Positions 53,024-61,253 of a stretch of DNA of 64,000 nt are shown here, piece by piece. The position numbers and the translations under genes were made by a program. Below the pieces are notes generated by a model. That model searched no databases. It was not told the DNA's origin and worked only from the letters and a program-made list of their open reading frames with translations. Position 1 is the stretch's first letter; each line of letters begins with the position of its first letter. Source of the DNA: Bacteroidales bacterium (GTDB lineage: Bacteria > Bacteroidota > Bacteroidia > Bacteroidales > VadinHA17); the NCBI GenBank assembly GCA_020201035.1, contig JAIVHO010000031.1, positions 230,122-294,121 on the forward strand, written 5' to 3'.

Positions 53024-54372
53024 TCACTCTTCAGATGGGTTGGAACAATCTCATTATGTGTTACTGTATCTACAGTTTCACGTTCTCTTATTATATGAGG
53101 TTTACCAGCTTCGTCAATCATCACTACAGCAGGCCTGAGAGTGATAAACTGCATCCACTGTGTCATATTATAGGCACCTACCCTCTTAACCACGAAATTG
53201 TCGCCACGCCGCAGAAGAGGAAAAGCCACTGATTCCCTCAGGACATCAATATTCATACAGAGAGGCCCGTAGATTGTGGTCTCCTCAAGATGATCCGATG
53301 TGTGCTTTGCCGGATAGAACTCATGCTCATACCAGAATGATGTAAATAATATATTGACTCCGGCATCTATAATTGTTGACCGCCTGCCGTCTGAAAGTCT
53401 CTTGTTGGCCAGTACTGTTCCCAGCAGGTAACCGGCATCATCAACCAGTGCCCGTCCTGTCTCAAGAATCAGCAGGGGAAGTCTGCCGGGGTTGATCTCC
53501 GAATTGAGGAGAGCTCCCGTAATTGCGTTTGCATAATCATCAAATGAGGGTACAGTATCCCTTCCCGGGAGATATGCTCCCTTAAGGGTGTTCCGTGAAG
53601 CAAAGCCACCGCCCATATCAATATACTTAATTGATGTTTCATATTTGCGTTCAATGCGTACTGCAAGGTCTGCCAGCTTTGATGCTGCCACTGCGTAAGC
53701 ATTTACAGCGAGCATGTAGGTGCCTATGTGGGTATGGAGACCTGTGAGCTCCAGCTTGCCTGTCATCATTATCCTGTTGATTGCATCCCATGCCTCACCG
53801 TTTTCATAGTTAAAGCCGAAGCGGTCCCACATAGGATAGATACCTGTATCCATATTTATGCGTATTGCCACCCGAGGCTTCTTTCCAAGGGTTTCAGCCA
53901 CCTCGGTAACCATATAAAGTTCATCAAAATGATCAATATGAATCAGGGAGTTGTTCTCTGTTGCCTTTACTATATCGTCCCGACTTTTTTCAGGTCCGTT
54001 AAAAATTATCTGTGAGCCTTTGATCCCGTTTGAAAGCGCCTTATCGTATTCAAATCCTGATACAACCTCTGCCCACGAGCCTTCACTGTGGTATGTCCTG
54101 CATACAGCATCCAGGTAATTGGTTTTATATGACCATGCAAACTGCACCTCCGGATACCTGCTTCTGAAAGCTTCCAGAGCCTCCCTGTATGTTCTGCGGA
54201 TACTCTTTTCTGAAATAACAAACAGGGGTGAGCCGAAATCCGTTATCAGCTCCGCTACCGGCACCCCGTCAATATGTGTCACCGGTTCAGCCTGTACCGG
54301 CATGCCAAATTTACTCGGGACACCCGCTCTGATTTTTTTAATATATGGCCTTTCAAATTCTTTCTTTTCCAT
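53020..54372 (-). CDS. Fold-type III PLP decarboxylase, diaminopimelate-decarboxylase-like
   Basis: 450 residues of the LysA/ornithine decarboxylase family. The PLP lysine is in FAWSYKTNYL, the ring-stacking histidine in GLHTHIGTYM, the phosphate loop in DMGGGFASRN, and the substrate region in LETGRALVDDAGYL and YGPLCMNIDV (catalytic Cys). It lacks a regulatory domain. It may decarboxylate or racemise an amino acid bound for the pathway of this operon; the amino acid is not known. It is unlikely to be the housekeeping LysA given its neighbours. Confidence 0.8.
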   Translation of the reverse strand: MEKKEFERPYIKKIRAGVPSKFGMPVQAEPVTHIDGVPVAELITDFGSPLFVISEKSIRRTYREALEAFRSRYPEVQFAWSYKTNYLDAVCRTYHSEGSWAEVVSGFEYDKALSNGIKGSQIIFNGPEKSRDDIVKATENNSLIHIDHFDELYMVTEVAETLGKKPRVAIRINMDTGIYPMWDRFGFNYENGEAWDAINRIMMTGKLELTGLHTHIGTYMLAVNAYAVAASKLADLAVRIERKYETSIKYIDMGGGFASRNTLKGAYLPGRDTVPSFDDYANAITGALLNSEINPGRLPLLILETGRALVDDAGYLLGTVLANKRLSDGRRSTIIDAGVNILFTSFWYEHEFYPAKHTSDHLEETTIYGPLCMNIDVLRESVAFPLLRRGDNFVVKRVGAYNMTQWMQFITLRPAVVMIDEAGKPHIIRERETVDTVTHNEIVPTHLKSE

Positions 54373-54488
54373 CTCTTACGATTATTGTGTTGTATTTAAT
54401 AAATTGTCCCTCTGCTTTTTATAGCCTGGCTATTACCCTGGCCTGCTCTAATACTGATACCGGCATAAAGCTGGTCCAGGTTAATCCG

Positions 54489-55535
54489 TCACAGTTCACC
54501 CTCCATTGAGAGTTTCTCAAACTCTTTTATATCGGTAATAAGATCATAAGAGTACCTTATAAATACCTTGCCTGTCTGATATGTCTTAAAAGGCTTTACC
54601 TCCATCCCCAGAGCCAGTTTCACAAGTGCCTCAGGCAGATTTTGTCCTGCCCCAACAGCAAGGTAGACCCATGCAGGTATCCTTGGATTTATCTCTATCA
54701 GGAAAAATTTGTTTTCCTCAGATCTTATAAGCTCCAGCTCCATCCCTCCCTTCCACTTTGTTGCATTGATAAGGTCATGTGTCAGGTCCAGCATCCGTTT
54801 ATCATCAAGCGTTACACCAGACCATGCCTTTCCCTTGTCAGTTATATACTGCTTGCGCATCGGCACCGCCCCTATTGTATTACCCTCACCATCCCCAAGG
54901 GCCACAACATTTACCTCTGTCCCCCTGACAAACTCCTGAATAATCACCGGAAGGCCCCATTTGGCAGCAACCCGGGAAAAATATATCCCGGTCTGCTCCC
55001 TGTTATAGGCAATATAGGCGTCATAATACCTGCCCTTTACAACGAGCGGATACTCAAAATCATCACGCAGCGAATCAAGGTCTGACTGCGACACCACCTC
55101 CTTGCTGAAAGGAACATTTATCCCGTATTTTTTTCCGAAAGAGGGTAGATTGGACTTCTGCCTCTCTTCAAACTGCTCTATGCGAGGAAGAAATGTTTTG
55201 ATCCCCGCCTCCCTGAGCTGTTGCTCAGCTTTCATAAAAGCAAGCAATTCAGCATCAAAATTAGGAATCAGTACATCTATCATCTCGGTTTCATTGATCT
55301 CAAGCACCTTCCTTATCAGGATCTCCGCACCCTCTGAGGGATATGGAATCCGATAGGTATGATCAACTATATCATGCATATAAATCGCAGGCTCCATACT
55401 CTCGTAGGCAAGTCCCACGATCCTGGGATCAAACAGCGCCGAATCACGTATACCTCTGATTACAGGAACACCAGGACCCGGATTATCTGTATTATTAAGC
55501 CCGGTCAGGGCCACTGTAACCTTAATCCTGTTCAT
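54489..55535 (-). CDS. ATP-grasp ligase
   Basis: The ATG at 55535 (MNRIKVTVALTG) is used; upstream residues in the open frame look untranslated. The product is 348 residues: an N-terminal Rossmann-like preATP-grasp domain (DVLIPNFDAELLAFM), ATP-grasp central loop (YPLVVKGRYYDAYIAY, VIIQEFVRGTEVNVVALGDGEG) and metal/ATP residues in KFFLIEINPRIPAWV. It forms amide or ester bonds between a carboxylate and an amine or peptide. It overlaps the PqqD-like gene by 14 bp, which makes a peptide or carrier-linked substrate likely. Confidence 0.85.
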   Translation of the reverse strand: MNRIKVTVALTGLNNTDNPGPGVPVIRGIRDSALFDPRIVGLAYESMEPAIYMHDIVDHTYRIPYPSEGAEILIRKVLEINETEMIDVLIPNFDAELLAFMKAEQQLREAGIKTFLPRIEQFEERQKSNLPSFGKKYGINVPFSKEVVSQSDLDSLRDDFEYPLVVKGRYYDAYIAYNREQTGIYFSRVAAKWGLPVIIQEFVRGTEVNVVALGDGEGNTIGAVPMRKQYITDKGKAWSGVTLDDKRMLDLTHDLINATKWKGGMELELIRSEENKFFLIEINPRIPAWVYLAVGAGQNLPEALVKLALGMEVKPFKTYQTGKVFIRYSYDLITDIKEFEKLSMEGEL

Positions 55536-55779
55536 CTTCCAGAAGTCTGAATTGCCGCAACATGGATGCAAAATCAAAGAAATACTTTTCAAAATCGTTT
55601 CGTCCTACATTATAAATGCTTACCATGTAATCGGTAATTTCACTTAACTCCTTTCCTTCATTCATAAGTCGTACAACCTCCCTGGCCTCCTGATTCAGAG
55701 AGTAGGAGTCGCCCGTTGTAGGGTCAAATACAAACCCTGACTCACTAAGGGCTATGTTCTTTTTCAACTTCATATTCAT
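55522..55779 (-). CDS. PqqD-like (peptide chaperone / RRE-type) small protein
   Basis: 85 residues with the PqqD/HPr-rel-A pattern: an N-terminal LKKNIALSESGFVFDPTTGDSYSLNQEAREVV type region (beta strand, then SLNxxAxxV) and a helical end. PqqD-type domains bind the leader peptides of ribosomally made, modified peptides. It is the first gene of the operon. No clear precursor gene is seen, though a 27-codon frame lies just upstream (55838-55921). Confidence 0.8.
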   Translation of the reverse strand: MNMKLKKNIALSESGFVFDPTTGDSYSLNQEAREVVRLMNEGKELSEITDYMVSIYNVGRNDFEKYFFDFASMLRQFRLLEDEQD

Positions 55780-55837
55780 CTACTTAATTGTTTTCCTGAT
55801 TTACTATTCAAAATACTCAACTATTTTTCCGGTTTGA

Positions 55838-55921
55838 CTATTCGCCATACATAAACCCTATATACAAACCAAGCAGACCGACCATTACCCTACCACTGTC
55901 TGACAATTTTACCGCAACCAT
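55838..55921 (-). CDS. Possible 27-codon small ORF upstream of the PqqD-like gene
   Basis: From the ATG at 55921 to a TAG at 55838 the product opens MVAVKLSDSG and ends in a hydrophobic GLLGLYIGFMYGE. There is no Shine-Dalgarno and no homology can be judged. It is placed as a precursor peptide for the PqqD/ATP-grasp pair would be, but the evidence is position only. Confidence 0.2.
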   Translation of the reverse strand: MVAVKLSDSGRVMVGLLGLYIGFMYGE

Positions 55922-55970
55922 GTCAAATATTCGGTTAAAACAAACATGGCACAGTATATGTATATATGTG

Positions 55971-55978
55971 TATATTTG
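55971..55978 (+). promoter_or_regulatory. -7 box reading toward the glutaredoxin gene
   Basis: TATATTTG matches TAnnTTTG, but no -33 box is clear. If used, the leader would be about 190 nt and would include repeat copy 5. The remaining 55780-56021 sequence is AT-rich, with the small ORF on the other strand. Confidence 0.35.
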
Positions 55979-56021
55979 CATTAGAAACAGAATTAAAAGA
56001 AGGTTCATTAAATAGTTTTAT

Positions 56022-56148
56022 TAAATGGTATTATTAAATGGTATTATCCCCCAGGGCAAGCCCTGGACCCTTCTTTCCGGGGCAAGCCCCGGGGAATTTA
56101 CCCACACCCTCTCGTCCGCCGAAGCGGAACGCGAAGGTGGATTAAAAA
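56022..56148 (+). repeat. Interspersed structured repeat, copy 5 with a doubled left end
   Basis: The main element runs from 56035. A second copy of its first 13 bases (TAAATGGTATTAT) begins at 56022, giving a short direct repeat. It carries the three hairpins and lies 28 bp before the glutaredoxin gene. Confidence 0.92.
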
Positions 56149-56175
56149 CGAAAAACAAAAAATCAGGTTCAGGTA

Positions 56176-56751
56176 ATGAAGACCATCGACACAGAATCAT
56201 TTGACCACCTTTTGGGTGCTACCCGGGAAAAAAACAGGGAGTGGCTGCTATTGTACCGCAGCGGAAGCGAACTCAGTGAATGTGCCCTGAGGTCACTTAT
56301 TGATACAGAGGCAACTGAAGAGACAGGATATGTTTACATTGCGGATGTAAACAGAACCAGGGATATTCATACCAGGCTTGGGGTGGACAGTGTTCCGGTT
56401 CTGGTAGAGCTTGAGAAGGGGTCAGCAAAGAGGGTTTACAAGGGCTGTAACGGAACCGGTTTTTACTCATCACTATTCTCAGGAGGATCAGCAGTAACAG
56501 TTTCACAGGGCAAGGAGTCAAAAAGCGTTACTGTCTATACTACTCCATCATGTTCATGGTGTACAACATTAAAGAACTATCTGAGGGAAAAAGGAATCTC
56601 ATTCAGGGACATTGATGTTTCAAAGGATCAGAAAGCAGCTGAACTTATGGTAAAGAAAAGCGGTCAGCAAGGTGTGCCTCAAACAGATATTAACGGCAGG
56701 ATTATCGTTGGATTTGACAAAAAGAGTATAGACCAGATGCTTGGCTTATAA
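56176..56751 (+). CDS. Thioredoxin-fold / glutaredoxin fusion protein
   Basis: 191 residues. The N-terminal half (residues 1-110) is a thioredoxin-like fold (VYIADVNRTRDIHTRLGVDSVPVLVEL) whose CxxC position reads SELSEC, so only one cysteine is present. The C-terminal half is a complete NrdH/glutaredoxin-like domain with VTVYTTPSCSWCTTLKNYL (CSWC) and GVPQTDINGRIIVGF. It is a cytoplasmic dithiol reductase, probably reduced by thioredoxin reductase. The thioredoxin lipoprotein and GroES genes follow it. Confidence 0.82.
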   Translation: MKTIDTESFDHLLGATREKNREWLLLYRSGSELSECALRSLIDTEATEETGYVYIADVNRTRDIHTRLGVDSVPVLVELEKGSAKRVYKGCNGTGFYSSLFSGGSAVTVSQGKESKSVTVYTTPSCSWCTTLKNYLREKGISFRDIDVSKDQKAAELMVKKSGQQGVPQTDINGRIIVGFDKKSIDQMLGL

Positions 56752-56952
56752 CCACAAAGTGGACTTAAAGCAGGCAGAAAGAAAGTTAGGTTAAAGAGAG
56801 ATAAAGCGTAAGAGAGAAGGAAAGAGAGAAGGAAAGAGAGAAGGAAAAGCCAAAGAAAAGAACGATAATCAGGCCAATAGAAAGAGAGAAAAAAAAGCCT
56901 GTAGAAAGTCCGCAAAACAGAAATTATTAACCACATCATAAAACAGATTAAA
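56752..56952. repeat. Purine-rich spacer with AGAGAGAAGGAA repeats
   Basis: The 201-bp spacer is almost all purine on the plus strand, with at least three tandem AGAGAGAAGGAA units at about 56811-56848. No gene is seen. It may act as a long leader. Confidence 0.5.
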
Positions 56953-57519
56953 ATGAACAGAAAAGCGCTATTAGCAATATTAATGACAGCATCGGTAGTA
57001 CTGGCCGGTTGTTCAGATACCAATGCTTCAGAGAAGAAAAACAATTCAGAGAAGGGAGTATCAGGCACTGATGGGGGCCTCACTGCAGCAGAATCATCAG
57101 ATAAATCAGGAGATCCGTCAGACGCCAAAGGCACTATTAACCTTAACAGATCAGATTTTATAAAAAAAGTCTTCAACTACGAGGCCAACAGTGAAGAGTG
57201 GAAATATGAGGGAGATCTGCCGGCCATAGTTGACTTTTATGCCGACTGGTGTCAGCCCTGCCGTATTGCCTCACCGATACTGGATGAGCTGGCAAAAGAG
57301 TATGAGGGAAAAATATATGTATATAAAATAGATACAGAAAAAGAGCGTGAACTATCATCCGTTTTCGGGATACAGAGCCTTCCTACATTTATGCTTATTC
57401 CCATGGATGGCAATCCACAGGTATTCAGCGGCATAGGACAGACACCCGAAGCTACGAAAGAGATATTTAAAAAGGCAATAGATGAAGTATTACTTAAAAC
57501 AAAAACAGAATCAAAATGA
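56953..57519 (+). CDS. Thioredoxin-domain lipoprotein
   Basis: 188 residues. The signal peptide ends in the lipobox VLAGC (residues 16-20). A Ser/Lys-rich linker is followed by a thioredoxin domain from about residue 85 with VDFYADWCQPCRIASPIL (WCQPC), DTEKERELSSVFGIQSLPTFML and the cis-Pro. It is a periplasmic disulphide reductase or heme-maturation-type thioredoxin. It overlaps the GroES-like gene by 4 bp (ATGA). Confidence 0.88.
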   Translation: MNRKALLAILMTASVVLAGCSDTNASEKKNNSEKGVSGTDGGLTAAESSDKSGDPSDAKGTINLNRSDFIKKVFNYEANSEEWKYEGDLPAIVDFYADWCQPCRIASPILDELAKEYEGKIYVYKIDTEKERELSSVFGIQSLPTFMLIPMDGNPQVFSGIGQTPEATKEIFKKAIDEVLLKTKTESK

Positions 57520-57800
57520 GAGAATTACAGCCAATTAACCAGCACGTTCTCCTTGAACTGGAGAAAGCTGCTGAAGAGAAGACCGCTTCTGGTATTATCA
57601 TCCCTGACACTGCGCAGGACAAACCACAGTTTGCCAGGGTTGCAGCAATCAGCGGTATTGAGAAACCGGAAATTAGTATCGGAGACACTGTTTTTTATAA
57701 ACCCTTTGCAGGTAGTGAACTGGAGTATGAAGGGAAGAAATTCCTTATGATACCCTACGCCGATATACTTGGAAAGGTAGTTGAAACAGAAAAGATCTGA
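57516..57800 (+). CDS. groES: GroES-like co-chaperonin, without adjacent groEL
   Basis: 94 residues with the Cpn10 fold: PINQHVLLELEKAAEEKTASG, IIIPDTAQDKPQ (mobile loop, LIPD variant), RVAAISG and GDTVFYKPFAG, closing with MIPYADILGKV. The mobile loop lacks the usual GGI(V/L)LP order but keeps IIIP. There is no groEL next to it, and the overlap with the thioredoxin lipoprotein suggests a stress-related operon. It may be a second, divergent GroES. Confidence 0.8.
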   Translation: MRELQPINQHVLLELEKAAEEKTASGIIIPDTAQDKPQFARVAAISGIEKPEISIGDTVFYKPFAGSELEYEGKKFLMIPYADILGKVVETEKI

Positions 57801-57868
57801 CAGATAATCAGCTGTAATTAAATTTACCGACAGTAAAACCTTTTGATTGCCAATTCTATTTGCTTTTA

Positions 57869-57897
57869 GCCTGCCCCTGCCGGGGCGGGCTTTTTTT
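57869..57897 (+). terminator. Rho-independent terminator after the GroES-like gene
   Basis: GCCTGCCCC-TGCC-GGGGCGGGC stem-loop followed by seven Ts. It is a strong GC stem, 69 bp after the GroES stop. Confidence 0.88.
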
Positions 57898-58190
57898 GAT
57901 CTGAAGTGTACTGTTTTATGTTTTGCGACATATAAACCATGGATATCTTTTCTTTTCCTTCTACTAATTATATCATAAATTAGTAATGTTATTGAGTAAT
58001 GCGATAGTTCGGGTATCGCCGGTAGAAAAACCGGTAGAAAAAATCAAATTAAACAGTAGACCAATCACGCTAAACAGGGTTTTATTGTTTAAAAATCAGT
58101 ACTGTTTTTTAATTAACAACCAGACGATTAAGCCAAAACAACAGTACCTGCAACGAAGATACCTGAACTGTGAGAGACCCGACTTAAAAA
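57898..58190. other. Intergenic region, no gene seen
   Basis: AT-rich spacer before the FkbM methyltransferase. It has a direct 12-bp repeat (CCGGTAGAAAAA twice at 58018-58041). An 80-codon open frame at 57986-58228 overlaps the next gene and looks spurious. Confidence 0.4.
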
Positions 58191-59018
58191 ATGCTGACAT
58201 TGAAATTTTTAAAGACTCTTTTATATAAGCTGGCCGGAAAGCGGAACTACCTGAAGATTGTCAGTTCTCTCTTCTTCCTGTTCTACCGTACAGGACTCCT
58301 TAAGCTCTTCAATAAATTTGACACGCACTATCTGGCCCCGTCACTTGTCAAAAGGGGCTGGGTCATTATTGATATAGGTGCCAACCTGGGATATTACTCG
58401 GTTATCCTGGGAAAAGCAACCGGCGAGAAAGGAAAGCTTTACGCAGTTGAGCCTGTGGATGACTACCGTATTATTCTCAGGCGGAATATTAAAAACCTCC
58501 CCTGGGTGGAAGTGGTGCCCTATGCGCTGGGAGTAAGCAGCGGCAGGGCCAGAATGGCAATACCGGGAAACGACAAAACACGTCATGGTCTCACCCGGAT
58601 TACCGGTGAGGCAGAGAAACCATACGGTAGTCAATTTTCACCTGCGGGAAGCACTGTAACGGCAGAAAATGAACCGGTTCAGGACAGCGGCTGGAATGTA
58701 GAGATAAAGAGCCCTGCTGAACTGTTTGGGAATATCGGAACTGTTCACTATATTAAATGCGATATTGAAGGGTATGAAGCAAAACTATTTCCCGCGCTTA
58801 TGCCACTGGTTACAAAATCCAGACCGGTAATCCAGATTGAGATAGCAAGGGAAAACAGGAGCCTGATAAGGGATCTTATGATTCCACTGGGATATAACAG
58901 TTTTAAGGCGGCAGGCAGACGACTGACAGCAGTTGATACCAATGATGCAGAGAGCAGTGATGTGATTTTTATACCTGAAGAAATAACAAGAAATTATTCT
59001 GAACTCATAAATAATTAA
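58191..59018 (+). CDS. FkbM-family SAM-dependent methyltransferase
   Basis: 275 residues. The SAM-binding motif VIIDIGANLGYYSVIL and post-motif AVEPVDDY are clear. KCDIEGYEAKLF and VIQIEIARENRSLI are the later motifs of the FkbM type. It probably methylates a sugar hydroxyl in a surface glycan; the acceptor is unknown. The malic enzyme begins 25 bp later, so the two may share a transcript. Confidence 0.85.
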   Translation: MLTLKFLKTLLYKLAGKRNYLKIVSSLFFLFYRTGLLKLFNKFDTHYLAPSLVKRGWVIIDIGANLGYYSVILGKATGEKGKLYAVEPVDDYRIILRRNIKNLPWVEVVPYALGVSSGRARMAIPGNDKTRHGLTRITGEAEKPYGSQFSPAGSTVTAENEPVQDSGWNVEIKSPAELFGNIGTVHYIKCDIEGYEAKLFPALMPLVTKSRPVIQIEIARENRSLIRDLMIPLGYNSFKAAGRRLTAVDTNDAESSDVIFIPEEITRNYSELINN

Positions 59019-59043
59019 ACACACAATCTAACACCATCAAATT

Positions 59044-60369
59044 ATGCCAAAAGTAACAAAGGAAAATGCGCTCAGGTACCACAGTACAGGACGCAAGGGA
59101 AAAGTAGAGGTAATCCCCACAAAACCCTACAGAACACAGTTCGATCTCAGCCTCGCCTACACACCCGGGGTTGCCCATCCATGTCTTGAAATAGAGGCAA
59201 ATCCAATGGATGCGTATAAATACACAGCAAAAGGAAACCTGGTAGCGGTAATCTCAAACGGGACAGCAGTACTTGGCCTGGGTGATATAGGTGCCATGTC
59301 AGGAAAGCCTGTAATGGAGGGTAAAGGTCTGCTCTTCAAGGTATTTGCTGATGTTGATGTATTTGATATCGAAGTAGAAGAGAAAGATCCTGAAAAAATG
59401 ATCGAGTTCTGCAGGCAGATAGCCCCCACTTTCGGGGGAATCAATCTTGAAGATATCAAGGCGCCGGAGTGTTTTGAAATTGAGGAGAGACTAAAGGAGA
59501 TGCTTGATATTCCTGTTTTCCATGACGACCAGCACGGTACGGCTATTATTTCAGGAGCAGGACTTCTGAATGCACTGGCCATCTCAGGCAAAAAGATTGA
59601 AGAGGTGAAAATGGTTGTTAACGGTGCCGGAGCAAGTGCTATCTCATGCTCCAAGCTCTATGTAGCCCTCGGCGTAAAGAGGGAAAATATTGTAATGGTT
59701 GACAGTAAGGGTGTTATTACCAAAAAAAGGACTGATATCAACAAGTACAAGGCTGAGTTCGCCACCGACAGGGATATTTCAACACTTGCTGAAGCATGCG
59801 TTGGAGCAGACCTTTTCCTTGGTCTGTCTGTTGCCGGGACTCTTAAAAAGGAGATGCTTGCCTCCATGGCCCCCGAACCTATTGTTTTTGCCATGGCCAA
59901 CCCCAATCCTGAAATCTCATACGAAGATGCAATGGCAACCCGCGACGATCTGATTTTTGCTACCGGTAGATCCGACTATCCCAACCAGGTAAATAATGTT
60001 CTGGGATTCCCCTTTATCTTCAGGGGAGCACTTGATGTTATGGCATCTGACATCAACGAGGAGATGAAGCTGGCTGCTGCATATGCACTGGCCGAGCTTG
60101 CAAAGGAGCCCGTTCCGGATGAGGTTGCAAAGGCATATAATGTAGACAAGCTTGAGTTCGGAAGAGATTATATCATCCCCAAACCACTTGACCTCAGACT
60201 TATATCAAGGGTGGCCCCGGCCGTTGCAAAAGCTGCTATTGAAACAGGGGTAGCACGGACTATGATAACCGACTGGGATGCCTACACCAAAGAACTTGAC
60301 CACAGGGTAAGGGAACATATAAACGCAATATCTACCTGCGCGGTTGAGGAGATCGAGTATAACGACTAA
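59044..60369 (+). CDS. NAD(P)-dependent malic enzyme (short form)
   Basis: 441 residues of the malic enzyme family. It has [72 protein letters not shown] and [11 protein letters not shown], which cover the malate and NAD sites. It lacks the phosphotransacetylase domain found in long MaeB forms. The reaction is malate to pyruvate + CO2 + NAD(P)H. A short hairpin and T-run follow the stop. Confidence 0.93.
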   Translation: MPKVTKENALRYHSTGRKGKVEVIPTKPYRTQFDLSLAYTPGVAHPCLEIEANPMDAYKYTAKGNLVAVISNGTAVLGLGDIGAMSGKPVMEGKGLLFKVFADVDVFDIEVEEKDPEKMIEFCRQIAPTFGGINLEDIKAPECFEIEERLKEMLDIPVFHDDQHGTAIISGAGLLNALAISGKKIEEVKMVVNGAGASAISCSKLYVALGVKRENIVMVDSKGVITKKRTDINKYKAEFATDRDISTLAEACVGADLFLGLSVAGTLKKEMLASMAPEPIVFAMANPNPEISYEDAMATRDDLIFATGRSDYPNQVNNVLGFPFIFRGALDVMASDINEEMKLAAAYALAELAKEPVPDEVAKAYNVDKLEFGRDYIIPKPLDLRLISRVAPAVAKAAIETGVARTMITDWDAYTKELDHRVREHINAISTCAVEEIEYND

Positions 60370-60397
60370 CTGTAATATTTGAGGTAAAAAAAAGAGA

Positions 60398-60422
60398 GGC
60401 TGTCCGCAAGGGGCAGCTTTTT
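60398..60422 (+). terminator. Rho-independent terminator after malic enzyme
   Basis: GGCTGTCC-GCAA-GGGGCAGC stem-loop followed by TTTTTC, 29 bp after the malic enzyme stop. Confidence 0.72.
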
Positions 60423-60443
60423 CTTTGTAGTACCCTTTCATCA

Positions 60444-60539
60444 GATTAATACCGCTTCATCAACTCAGATTAATACCGCTTCATCAACTCAGATTAATAC
60501 CGCTTCATCAACTCAGATTAATACCGCTTCATCAACTCA
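60444..60539. repeat. 24-bp tandem repeat, 4 copies, that includes the kinase stop codon
   Basis: Four perfect 24-bp units start at 60444, 60468, 60492 and 60516. On the minus strand each unit holds the bases for the end of the cytidylate-kinase-like protein (ELMKRY and a TAA). The gene uses the stop in the last unit (60518-60520), so three extra copies lie downstream of it. Confidence 0.92.
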
Positions 60540-61198
60540 CTATCCTGTGAGAGATTTTTTATGGCCTCCACCCGTTTGCCATACATAACGGTGATTATCT
60601 CCGCAATCTGGTCAACGCTGTATGAACTTCTGTTTATGGTTGCATCAAACAGGTAATCCAAGTTTAATGGTTTCTTATCCATAAAGTTAACAATAAGATT
60701 ATACCTCTTTTCATCGGTATCCACAACAAATTCTTCTGCCTCCTCTATGGTAAGATTTCTCTTCTTCATAATATTCTCAACGCGCCAGTAGAAAGGGGCC
60801 ACCAGCCTTATGTGAAGGGAATTCACAACCTTATGAGCCACCGAGACACCTCCCCTGCCTACAATAATTGCCTCACCCTCATTGCAGATGGTAAGCAGTA
60901 CCTCCCTGATAACCTTCCTCACTTTCATATCGCTGACAAAACGTCCTGATACAGCCATCAGCATTTCCGACAGTCCTGACAATTCATGACCTGCAATATA
61001 ACTCTCAACCCGTGATGTATCAGTTTCAAGTTGCCGTGCAGCATTCATCAGCACCTCCTTATCGATCCAGTGCCAGGCTGATGTCTCATACCTGCGGTTA
61101 AGCTTCCCGGCCAGACTCCTGGCCACTGCCACAGCATCACACCCTGTCTGCCGGGATATAGTCACTACCGGGCCGCAGTCGTGTTGCCGGCCTTTCAC
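60518..61198 (-). CDS. Cytidylate kinase-like family protein
   Basis: 226 residues. The N-terminal nucleotide-binding start is VVTISRQTGCDAVAVARSLA, with HWIDKEVLMNAA, then VGRGGVSVAHKVVNSLHIRLVAP and DTDEKRYNLI further on. This matches the Cytidylate_kin-like family often seen in Bacteroidota beside the true Cmk. The substrate is not known. It is divergent from the membrane protein gene at 61254. Its 3' end is the source of a 24-bp tandem repeat. Confidence 0.82.
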   Translation of the reverse strand: MKGRQHDCGPVVTISRQTGCDAVAVARSLAGKLNRRYETSAWHWIDKEVLMNAARQLETDTSRVESYIAGHELSGLSEMLMAVSGRFVSDMKVRKVIREVLLTICNEGEAIIVGRGGVSVAHKVVNSLHIRLVAPFYWRVENIMKKRNLTIEEAEEFVVDTDEKRYNLIVNFMDKKPLNLDYLFDATINRSSYSVDQIAEIITVMYGKRVEAIKNLSQDSELMKRY

Positions 61199-61253
61199 AG
61201 AGAGGCGGAAAAAATATTTTTTACCTTCATCTCACGAACCGATAAACAGATCG

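Noticed and set aside
57986-58228. 80-codon open frame before the FkbM gene
   Set aside because: Overlaps the true start of the methyltransferase, has low-complexity composition and no recognisable domain.
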